NCBI GenBank assembly: GCA_937951675.1
Contig: CALFBI010000001.1
Span: 62,001 to 126,000 of the forward strand
DNA from: an uncultured Verrucomicrobiales bacterium
GTDB taxonomy: Bacteria; Verrucomicrobiota; Verrucomicrobiia; Verrucomicrobiales; Akkermansiaceae
Length of the DNA stretch: 64,000 nucleotides
Reading direction: 5' to 3'
How positions within the stretch are numbered: position 1 is the first letter of the stretch; the number at the start of each line of letters is the position of its first letter. The translations under genes and the position numbers were made by a program. The notes beneath the pieces were generated by a model. That model was not told where the DNA came from. It saw only the letters and a list, made by a program, of their open reading frames with translations, and searched no databases. This document shows positions 26,580 to 32,993 of the stretch, piece by piece.

Positions 26580-27742
26580 TGACCACCTTTTCTAAATCTT
26601 TCCTCTGTGTAGGACTGATCATTACCACCTCCCTCAGCCTGGCGACCGCAAACCAAGCGGACCTCTCTCTTAAACTCGAAATCCTGCGAGCGATTCAAAA
26701 AGGGAACCAATACCTTGCATCCCAGCAGAACGAAGAAGGCTTTTGGGTTGAAGCCCGCACCCCGGCTCTTTCTGCATTAGCATTAACATCGATCGCTCGT
26801 GATCCTAATAGAGCCCCAGAAACACCTCTCCCCGCTGAGATTGAAAAAGGGTATCAATGGCTTCTCAGCAACCAGAAAGACGATGGAGGAATCTATGGCA
26901 AAGGGCTTGCTACTTACAGCACCTCTACCGCCATTATGGCACTTCTCGCCAGGGAAAACAAAGCTGACGTCCCTCAAATTCTTAAAGGACGAGCCTTTCT
27001 CGTCAATCAACAAACCGATTGGGGAAACCGCGGCGAAACGGATAATAAATATGATGGTGGCATCGGGTATGGAGGCACTTACGCCCACTCCGATTTGTCA
27101 AATACCCACCTTGCGATCGAAGCGATTAAGCAATCACAACAGCTCGCCAAAGATTCCGAATTCGGGAAGCAACCTGAACTGAACTGGGAAGCCGCTCTGA
27201 AATTTGTCAGTCGGTCTCAAAACCTCAAAAAAACAAACGACCAAGAGTGGGCTTCTGATGATGAAGAGAATAAAGGTGGATTCGTTTACTTCCCCGGCAA
27301 CTCCAAAGCAGGAGAGCAAGACCTCCCCAATGGTCAAAAGGCGCTTCGCTCGTATGGATCCATGTCTTATGCGGGACTTCTCTCCCTCATTTACGCCGAC
27401 CTTGGAGAAGATGACCCTCGCGTGAATTCTGTGGTTACTTGGTTAGGGAAAAATTTCAGCCTCGAGGAAAACCCAGGAATGGGGCAACAAGGCCTCTATT
27501 ACTATTATCAAGCCATGGCCAAAGCGCTCACGGCAGCTGGCATTGAAAACCTCCCCCGCCCGGACGGAAGCCAACTCAACTGGCGACACGCGCTCGGAAC
27601 TAAACTTCTTTCTTCACAACGAGAAGACGGTTCTTGGGTTAACGAAAACTCTCGTTGGTGGGAAAATGATCCCGTGCTAGTGACCTCTTACGTCGTCATG
27701 TCTTTGGAGCATCTTTATGAGTCTTTCCCCGAAGACAAATGA
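26579..27742 (+). CDS. Exported prenyltransferase/squalene-cyclase-repeat protein
   Basis: 387 residues. A signal peptide (ending near LATA|NQ) is followed by alpha/alpha-toroid repeats of the prenyltransferase/squalene oxidase type: GNQYLASQQNEEGFWVEA, GYQWLLSNQKDDGGIYG and LLSSQREDGSWVNENSRWW. It lacks the DxDD motif of squalene-hopene cyclase, so it is unlikely to be a cyclase; the fold is probably used for binding. It is coupled to the YdjY gene, suggesting that the two exported proteins act together. Confidence 0.82.
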   Translation: MTTFSKSFLCVGLIITTSLSLATANQADLSLKLEILRAIQKGNQYLASQQNEEGFWVEARTPALSALALTSIARDPNRAPETPLPAEIEKGYQWLLSNQKDDGGIYGKGLATYSTSTAIMALLARENKADVPQILKGRAFLVNQQTDWGNRGETDNKYDGGIGYGGTYAHSDLSNTHLAIEAIKQSQQLAKDSEFGKQPELNWEAALKFVSRSQNLKKTNDQEWASDDEENKGGFVYFPGNSKAGEQDLPNGQKALRSYGSMSYAGLLSLIYADLGEDDPRVNSVVTWLGKNFSLEENPGMGQQGLYYYYQAMAKALTAAGIENLPRPDGSQLNWRHALGTKLLSSQREDGSWVNENSRWWENDPVLVTSYVVMSLEHLYESFPEDK

Positions 27743-27784
27743 ACACTTGCTAATAGAATTGATTTCTCTTAATTCTCCGCGCCT

Positions 27785-28210
27785 ATGGCTAAAGAAACCA
27801 CTCTCATTTTATTCAAACCTGACACCATCGAAAAGAATCTTTCTGGTAAGGTGCTTGAACGCTTCCTTTCACAAGATCTGATCATCCGTGGAATCAAAAT
27901 GATGCCCTTGAGCGAAGAGCTTCTTGCGGAACATTACTCCCACGTTGCCGACAAACCTTTCTTTCCTGAGATCGTTGGATTCATGAGTAAAACACCTGTG
28001 ATTGCATTGGCGCTAGAAGGTGAAGACGCCATTGCGCGCGTGCGGGACCTCCTTGGCCCGACTGACTCGACTAAGGCCGCCCCTGGCACCTTGCGCGGAG
28101 ACTTCGGAGACACGATGATGATCAACGTTTGTCATGCCTCCGACAGTCCTGAGTCGGCTCAAGCCGAGCTCAAACGCTTCTTCAAGGAAGACGAAATCTT
28201 CACTTACTAA
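27785..28210 (+). CDS. ndk: Nucleoside diphosphate kinase
   Basis: 141 residues, standard length. Ndk balances NTP/dNTP pools using a phosphohistidine intermediate. It shows ETTLILFKPDTIEKNLSGKVLERF at the N-terminus, RDLLGPTDSTKAAPGTLRGDFG, and the active-site His in NVCHASDSPESAQAEL. It is monocistronic by appearance, with a terminator 28 bp after the stop. Confidence 0.98.
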   Translation: MAKETTLILFKPDTIEKNLSGKVLERFLSQDLIIRGIKMMPLSEELLAEHYSHVADKPFFPEIVGFMSKTPVIALALEGEDAIARVRDLLGPTDSTKAAPGTLRGDFGDTMMINVCHASDSPESAQAELKRFFKEDEIFTY

Positions 28211-28237
28211 AAAAGCCTCTTTTTTCTTACTCTTTTG

Positions 28238-28271
28238 AAATCCCTGCGAGTCTTACTCGGAGGGATTTTTT
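28238..28271 (+). terminator. Terminator after ndk
   Basis: Stem AAATCCCTGCGAG / CTCGGAGGGATTT with one mismatch and a 5-nt loop, followed by a run of T. It is placed 28 bp after the ndk stop. Confidence 0.85.
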
Positions 28272-28425
28272 ATGCCTCTCTAAGGCCACTTTCTTAAACC
28301 TCACACCGAAAACGATAAAACCCGTTCCCACCTGTGAGACAATCAATGAAGTGACCCCAGAAAACGGAGCCAGAGTCTTAATGATAAAAAAGCTGGTCAG
28401 ATTGGGTTATAAAACCCTTCCAAAA

Positions 28426-29331
28426 CTACTCAATCCTCCCATCAACGTAAAGTTCTGTATCTTTAGTAGGTTTTTTTAAAGTTAACAATTCCGGATCTAA
28501 TTTTTTCTTAGTAAAATCAGAAATCTGGTAGATTTGATAAGCTAAAAAATCCTCTCTACAACCATCTAATACAAATATATATTCAGGAACAACAGCTTCT
28601 TTGTTTTCTCTAAACTGAAAAACCCGTTTAAAACATGGCTGCTCATTTACTTTTCCTAAAGAAGACATCTCCTGTAGACAAGGGATCCCTTCATTCATAG
28701 TTAAACGCACAATTTCGTTATCTGCGGATACAAAATTTAAAACTCCTTTTTCGAATGACACATTTTTGACTAGCTCCGGCTTACCTAATAACCTCTCTTT
28801 TATACCAGGAACCCCATACCGAAACGGAAACAAGAAAAAATCAAACGATTCCAAATCACCAGGAGAATAAGCTTTCGTCGTCACTTTTAAAATATCTCGA
28901 AGCTGATTATATTCCATTCTCGTATTTCCAAACTTAGTTTTAATAGTTTCACTTTCACCTGTTTTCCCATACTGCTTTTCCATTTCAGTAGGTATTTTAA
29001 TGAAGTTCCTCAAATAAAAATCACCATTAGCAAATGACTTCACCTCATAGTGAGTTGAAAAAGGATTCTTTACATATTTTTGTCTATTTCTGAGAAACTC
29101 CAACATTTTGGATTCCGCAGGAAAATCAAAATCTGATTGAACCCCTTTAAAAAGCGCCACCCCATTAGAGTTCATCTGGCCGATAAAAAGTTCATAAGAA
29201 AACTCACAGTCAAAAGTATTATGCCCGCTTCCTAAAATATTTACTATCTCGTCAAGACACTTCCCTTCCTCTTTCTCTGCACTTATCAGATGAGAACAGA
29301 GGAATAAAAACATAATCACTTTCTTCACCAT
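28426..29331 (-). CDS. AT-rich orphan exported protein (unknown)
   Basis: 301 residues with a signal peptide (VIMFLFLCSHLISA|EK). The mature part is rich in Lys, Phe and Glu, and has four Cys in two separated pairs that could form disulphides (GKCLDE, FDCEF, IPCLQE, QPCFK). No family recognised. Its DNA is visibly more AT-rich than the neighbours, and it is flanked by non-coding gaps of 215 and 113 bp, both features of an acquired gene. It sits beside the TetR cassette and the transposase remnant. Confidence 0.75.
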   Translation of the reverse strand: MVKKVIMFLFLCSHLISAEKEEGKCLDEIVNILGSGHNTFDCEFSYELFIGQMNSNGVALFKGVQSDFDFPAESKMLEFLRNRQKYVKNPFSTHYEVKSFANGDFYLRNFIKIPTEMEKQYGKTGESETIKTKFGNTRMEYNQLRDILKVTTKAYSPGDLESFDFFLFPFRYGVPGIKERLLGKPELVKNVSFEKGVLNFVSADNEIVRLTMNEGIPCLQEMSSLGKVNEQPCFKRVFQFRENKEAVVPEYIFVLDGCREDFLAYQIYQISDFTKKKLDPELLTLKKPTKDTELYVDGRIE

Positions 29332-29444
29332 AGTAGAATTTCATATTATATACTCCACTATTCTGTGCAAGTATCTATTATCAAATCCCGTCCGCATTCA
29401 TAGCGGTCACTTTATTTTTTGATCAACGATATCCGCAGCGAATC

Positions 29445-30017
29445 TTATTTCTCAGGAGGGAGTTGAGCGACACTGAGATCGAGGGCCGCGAGAAGGTTCT
29501 CCCGGGCATGTGGGTGTTTAGCGAGGAGCTGAACTCCTTGAAAGAGGCTGAGAAAACTCCAACTCGCGGCAAGGAGATCTTGCTCGTTATCATAGAGCGG
29601 CGAAAGAGTCTCACGGAGGGCCGCCAGAAAAATCTGGATCGCCTTTTCGGCGAGTTTGTCAACTTCTTCTTGAGCCGCTGAAGGAGCGGCGAGGGTATTG
29701 CCGATGAAGCATCCGTGATGCTCATGATGCGCACAGTCGAGAGAACGGCGAAAGAGGTGCTGAAGCGCTGAGTGAGGGGTGTCTTTTTCCCGAAGGAGGG
29801 CCAATGCCGCCGCGAGGCGGGTGTCGAGATAGTGCTGGTAGGCTTTGAGAAAAAGGGCGTTTTTGTCGCCGAAGGTATTGTAGATACTTTGTCGTCCGAG
29901 GCCGAGATGTCGTTCTAACAAGGCGAGACCAGTATCACTATATCCATATTCCCAGAAGAGAAGCATTGCTTTTTCGAGCGTTTCCTCGGTATCGAATTTC
30001 GCAGGTCTTCCAGGCAT
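29445..30017 (-). CDS. TetR/AcrR-family transcriptional regulator
   Basis: 190 residues. The N-terminal HTH is clear: LEKAMLLFWEYGYSDTGLALLERHLGLGRQSIYNTFGDKNALFLKAYQHYL. The frame is open from 30080, but the family start is MPGRPAKFDTEETL, so I take the ATG at 30015-30017. The C-terminal domain has a Cys-His-rich patch (DCAHHEHHGCFIGN), often seen in TetR proteins that sense electrophiles or oxidants (NemR/YxaF branch). It probably represses the rclC/ahpD-like genes upstream of it; a palindromic site in front of the first gene is described separately. Confidence 0.92.
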   Translation of the reverse strand: MPGRPAKFDTEETLEKAMLLFWEYGYSDTGLALLERHLGLGRQSIYNTFGDKNALFLKAYQHYLDTRLAAALALLREKDTPHSALQHLFRRSLDCAHHEHHGCFIGNTLAAPSAAQEEVDKLAEKAIQIFLAALRETLSPLYDNEQDLLAASWSFLSLFQGVQLLAKHPHARENLLAALDLSVAQLPPEK

Positions 30018-30042
30018 AGGTATGGATCTTAAAGAATGGAGA

Positions 30043-30075
30043 ATCCCTTGTCGACCTTGATGACCGACAAGGGAT
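30043..30075. promoter_or_regulatory. 11-bp inverted repeat between rclC-like gene and tetR
   Basis: Perfect arms ATCCCTTGTCG (30043-30053) and CGACAAGGGAT (30065-30075) with an 11-nt spacer, lying wholly in the 66 bp between the stop of the RclC-like gene and the tetR start. It could be an intercistronic RNA hairpin, an attenuating terminator or an operator. On the leftward strand there is no clean T tract after it. Confidence 0.6.
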
Positions 30076-30083
30076 ATCAATTT

Positions 30084-30533
30084 TTATTCGTTCGTCTCGA
30101 GAGCCTGCTTCGCGCTCAGAGTGATCCAGATTGCAATCGCGAGGAGAGCGAAATCTTTCAGCAAAAACTGACCGGGCATGACGCTGGCAGCAGGGAAACC
30201 TCCGAGACTTGACTCCCAAACACCAGGGGTGGTGAGAGCAAAGGAGAGAGTGCTCAGGAAGGTCGCAATCGCCCCCAACCCACCAATGAGAGCGAGCTTA
30301 GGTTGCCATGGCTGAGATAGAATGAGACCTGCAATGGCGAGCTCGGTCACTCCGATCAAGGTGGAGGTGGTGCGCTGGCTAATGATCTCATAAACCCAGG
30401 ACATCAAAGGGCTATTCGAGATGAGTCCAGAGATTGCTCCTGCTTCATAGGCGGTAAATTTCATGGCCCCTACCCAAAGTAGGACAATGGCGAGGCCTAT
30501 GTTGGGGACGTAGTTTCGATCAAGAGTTTTCAT
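30084..30533 (-). CDS. YkgB/RclC-family (DUF417) membrane protein
   Basis: 149 residues with four membrane segments. The first third (NIGLAIVLLWVGAMKFTAYEAGAI, then NSPLMSWVYEII) is the signature of the YkgB/RclC family. In E. coli RclC is induced by hypochlorous acid and contributes to survival of reactive chlorine, although its exact activity is unknown. It also resembles DoxX-type proteins. It lies between the AhpD-like gene (58 bp) and tetR (66 bp), all leftward, so the three form a likely operon. Confidence 0.85.
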   Translation of the reverse strand: MKTLDRNYVPNIGLAIVLLWVGAMKFTAYEAGAISGLISNSPLMSWVYEIISQRTTSTLIGVTELAIAGLILSQPWQPKLALIGGLGAIATFLSTLSFALTTPGVWESSLGGFPAASVMPGQFLLKDFALLAIAIWITLSAKQALETNE

Positions 30534-30591
30534 GGTTTCTCTTTTCTATGAGATCAATTCGAGATGGTGTTTATTAAGAACTAGATGAGAA

Positions 30592-31137
30592 TCACTTCGT
30601 CCAAGAATTGGGCTGGAAGGCCGCATCGAGTGGTGGGTTAAGAAGATGGTTACTGTAGTTGGAGAGAGTTTTCATTGAGACCCCCAGAATGACGCTAAGA
30701 ACGTGCTTTTGAGAATACCCAGCAGCAAGAAAGGCTTCGAGTTCGTCCGGGGTGACATTCCCCCTCTGATGGAGAACCGAAATGGTGAAGGTGCGAAGAG
30801 CCTCGTGCTTTTGCTCTGGGAGAGGCGTGCCATCTCTCAAGGCTGTGATGGTTGCCGGATCAAGGTTCCCCATCTGAGCAATGGTGGTGTGAGCTGCGAC
30901 ACAGTAGGTGCAGTTATTTTCACGGCTCGCAGCGATGGCGACGATTTGTTGTTCGGTCGCATCAAGATCGGATTGACCAAGGAGGTCGGAGAGCTTGAGG
31001 TAGGCCTCTAGAGCCGCTGGCGAATCAGCAAGGGCAGCGAAGAGGTTCGGAATAAAGCCGAGAGACTTTTGCGCACCTTCAAGTAGCGGTTGAGCTGCGG
31101 TGGGTGCGGTGGCGACAGTATGAAGAATCGTTTTCAT
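30592..31137 (-). CDS. AhpD/carboxymuconolactone decarboxylase family protein
   Basis: 181 residues. The active-site helix reads NNCTYCVAAHTTIAQ, with the CxxC-x3-H arrangement of AhpD alkylhydroperoxidases, and is preceded by EQQIVAIAASREN. The N-terminal TAAQPLLEGAQKSLGFIPNLFAALADSPAALEAYLKLSDLL is typical of this subgroup. It probably reduces peroxides or related electrophiles with a thiol partner. I take the ATG at 31137 instead of the TTG at 31158. First gene of the ahpD-like/rclC-like/tetR unit. Confidence 0.87.
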   Translation of the reverse strand: MKTILHTVATAPTAAQPLLEGAQKSLGFIPNLFAALADSPAALEAYLKLSDLLGQSDLDATEQQIVAIAASRENNCTYCVAAHTTIAQMGNLDPATITALRDGTPLPEQKHEALRTFTISVLHQRGNVTPDELEAFLAAGYSQKHVLSVILGVSMKTLSNYSNHLLNPPLDAAFQPNSWTK

Positions 31138-31189
31138 TATTTTGTTTTGGTTTTTCAAACCCCTTGTTTGTGGGGTTCAGGGATAAGAG

Positions 31190-31205
31190 TTGATCGATCG
31201 GTCAA
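31190..31205. promoter_or_regulatory. Palindromic operator, likely bound by the TetR protein
   Basis: TTGATCGATCGGTCAA is a 16-bp palindrome with one imperfect pair. Its core resembles the GACCGATCGGTC-type sites of several TetR-family repressors. It lies 53 bp upstream of the AhpD-like start, in the expected promoter region of the three-gene unit, next to an AT-rich stretch (31207-31250). The link to the local TetR protein is inference. Confidence 0.6.
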
Positions 31206-31382
31206 ATATTCCATAAGACGATTATTATTTTATAAATAAACACCTTAAATTCTCTGAAACCCTTTTAAATACAAGGGGTGCAGCGCAAAAAATCATGAGA
31301 TTATTTTTTCTGAGAGATCGGAAGTTGACTTAGAGTGAAGCTTTTTGTGTGACGCTCGATCACTTAGCTGCCCTTTTATTAC

Positions 31383-31575
31383 GTGGCTTCTCTAGATGTT
31401 TATTTCTTTAGGAAACTCTCTGAAGTTCGTGAAATATCCCACCACTGGGCTGAAAATTATAATCATATACGCCCGTATAAGAGCCTCGATAATAAGGCTC
31501 TTATTTCCTTTAACCAACAACTGCCTGTTAATTTAATAAACCCAATCTGTGGTCCAGTTTTTGGGGAAGCTTACA
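31383..31575 (+). pseudogene. IS3-family transposase remnant (C-terminal tail of OrfB)
   Basis: The translated piece RKLSEVREISHHWAENYNHIRPYKSLDN matches the very end of the integrase core of IS3-family OrfB transposases (usual form: ...EWRxDYNxxRPHSSLGxLTPxEF), including the last catalytic-region segment. Nothing upstream is conserved: a TAG stop lies 15 bp before, and no catalytic DDE residues remain. The sequence ggtccagtttttggggaagc ending at ttaca (31575) resembles an IS3-type right terminal repeat. It is a dead fragment marking an old insertion next to the redox-stress cassette. Confidence 0.7.
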
Positions 31576-31619
31576 AAGCATCACTCAAAACAAGTTATCA
31601 AAAAACGAGCTCTGTCTCA

Positions 31620-32600
31620 CTAAAGCTGACGCCAATCAAACTCTGGAGGAATCTTACCCCCTTCGTAAATGGCGCGATAAAGTATTCCCGCGACGTCCGG
31701 GGCGTAGATCACTCCCTTTGAACCTAAGCCATTCATCCCCCAAATTTGAGGGTTTTGGAGCGATGGCCCGATCACAGGGATGCTCCGGCGCACGATCGGA
31801 CGCACCGCCGCATGATGAGCAACTACCTCGGCCTCTCGGTCGGTGAAGCGTCTTAAAATCTCGAATACTTGGGTCCGGCCTCTCTCCGTTGGGATTTCAT
31901 CTAACTGAGACCATTCGTAGTTCGCTCCCACTCGATAAAGATCTTCGCCCAGAGGGATCAACCAACCTCCTTTGGCGCTCAGGAATCGAGGCTGATTCCA
32001 GCCTGGAATTTTCACCGTTAAAATCTCCCCCTTTGCGGGTCGGCTTTGCAAAGAAAACTCTGAACGCGGAGTGAGCAAACCTAGAGCGCCCTCTGTGAGG
32101 ACCACTGTCGACGCCTCAGGCAACCCCATTACTTTACCGACCTTATAACATCCGTTATTTTTAAAAAATTGGCGAGAGTCATCTAACCACTCCCGGATCT
32201 TTAAGCGACCTCCTCCTTGAATCACAAAAGCTCCAAAAGGGCTCTTCACTCCAGGGACAGTCTCCACTTCTTCTCTCACCCAAATACACTCATGAGATTT
32301 TTCACGCAACCGATCACGCTCCTCCTCTTCCATTGGGAGGCGGTAAATATCAGCTCCTTGCCAGTAACTTCTTCCTAAATGCGCCCCAACTTCTTCATAA
32401 AACTGAAGAGCCCTAGGGAGGTAGGACTCTATCTCCCAGCTTGGATTAAAACGTTTTCCCGCGACCGGAGTGACCAGGCCTGCCGCGATGCGAGAACTGC
32501 CTCCTTCCTCCTGATCAATCAGTTGAAATGGAGTTCCTTTCAGCCAACATTGCCACGCGACACAGGTGCCGGCGAGACCTTGCCCGACAATTTGAATCAT
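31620..32600 (-). CDS. FAD-dependent oxidoreductase, DAO family
   Basis: 326 residues. The N-terminal Rossmann fold is IQIVGQGLAGTCVAWQCWLKG, with a shortened GxGxxG; SSRIAAGLVTPVAGKRF follows, and the C-terminal FAD contact is WGMNGLGSKGVIYAPDVAG. These are the features of the D-amino-acid oxidase/glycine oxidase superfamily. The substrate is not evident; a role in amine or amino-acid oxidation is likely. The gene starts within the stop of the upstream small gene (4-bp overlap), so they are co-translated. Confidence 0.85.
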   Translation of the reverse strand: MIQIVGQGLAGTCVAWQCWLKGTPFQLIDQEEGGSSRIAAGLVTPVAGKRFNPSWEIESYLPRALQFYEEVGAHLGRSYWQGADIYRLPMEEEERDRLREKSHECIWVREEVETVPGVKSPFGAFVIQGGGRLKIREWLDDSRQFFKNNGCYKVGKVMGLPEASTVVLTEGALGLLTPRSEFSLQSRPAKGEILTVKIPGWNQPRFLSAKGGWLIPLGEDLYRVGANYEWSQLDEIPTERGRTQVFEILRRFTDREAEVVAHHAAVRPIVRRSIPVIGPSLQNPQIWGMNGLGSKGVIYAPDVAGILYRAIYEGGKIPPEFDWRQL

Positions 32601-32932
32601 CCCTGACGACGCTCGTGGAAACTTTCTTGTAACGCTTTATTAGGGTCAACGAACTCCGCATCATAACCTTTGGCGTAACTAAAAAGGTGTTTATGAAAAT
32701 ATTCAAAATATTTTTCTTTTTCCTCTTTATCCATCTGGTTCCAAATCGTGATGTTCAAGGTTCTCGAAATCTTCATCATCATCTTCAAAGTCAAACGACG
32801 CCCCTTCCGAGCACGTTGAATTTGCTTATGAGTGACCTGTTCCGGTGACCCTTCTACCAGGTCATTATTACTTAAACCCCACTCTTCCATAAGTTGGTCA
32901 AGTGGCTGCGGCCCTAAATCAAGTTCTTCCAT
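32597..32932 (-). CDS. Small HTH-like protein, coupled to the DAO gene
   Basis: 111 residues. The region LDQLMEEWGLSNNDLVEGSPEQVTHKQIQRARKGRRLTLKMMMKISRTLN has the length and pattern of an XRE/Cro-type helix-turn-helix, with the recognition helix near VTHKQIQRARKG. The C-terminus is a charged helix (KEEKEKYFEYFHKHLF). The ORF overlaps the start of the DAO gene by 4 bp, so it is real. A DNA-binding function is plausible but not established. Confidence 0.7.
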   Translation of the reverse strand: MEELDLGPQPLDQLMEEWGLSNNDLVEGSPEQVTHKQIQRARKGRRLTLKMMMKISRTLNITIWNQMDKEEKEKYFEYFHKHLFSYAKGYDAEFVDPNKALQESFHERRQG

Positions 32933-32993
32933 TCCCCTTGCCTACTCTCCATAAGAGAGTCATGCGAGTAAAAAAAGCAATTCCTTTACAGGA

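Noticed and set aside
26579-27742. Squalene-hopene cyclase
   Set aside because: Repeats are of that superfamily, but the DxDD catalytic motif is absent, the protein is too short and it has a signal peptide.
28242-28417. Leftward open frame with a hydrophobic translation (FSGVTSLIVSQVGTGFIVFG) between ndk and the orphan secreted gene
   Set aside because: It has no normal start codon, is bounded by stops, is under 60 codons and runs through the ndk terminator. It may be a decayed membrane-protein tail, but this cannot be supported.
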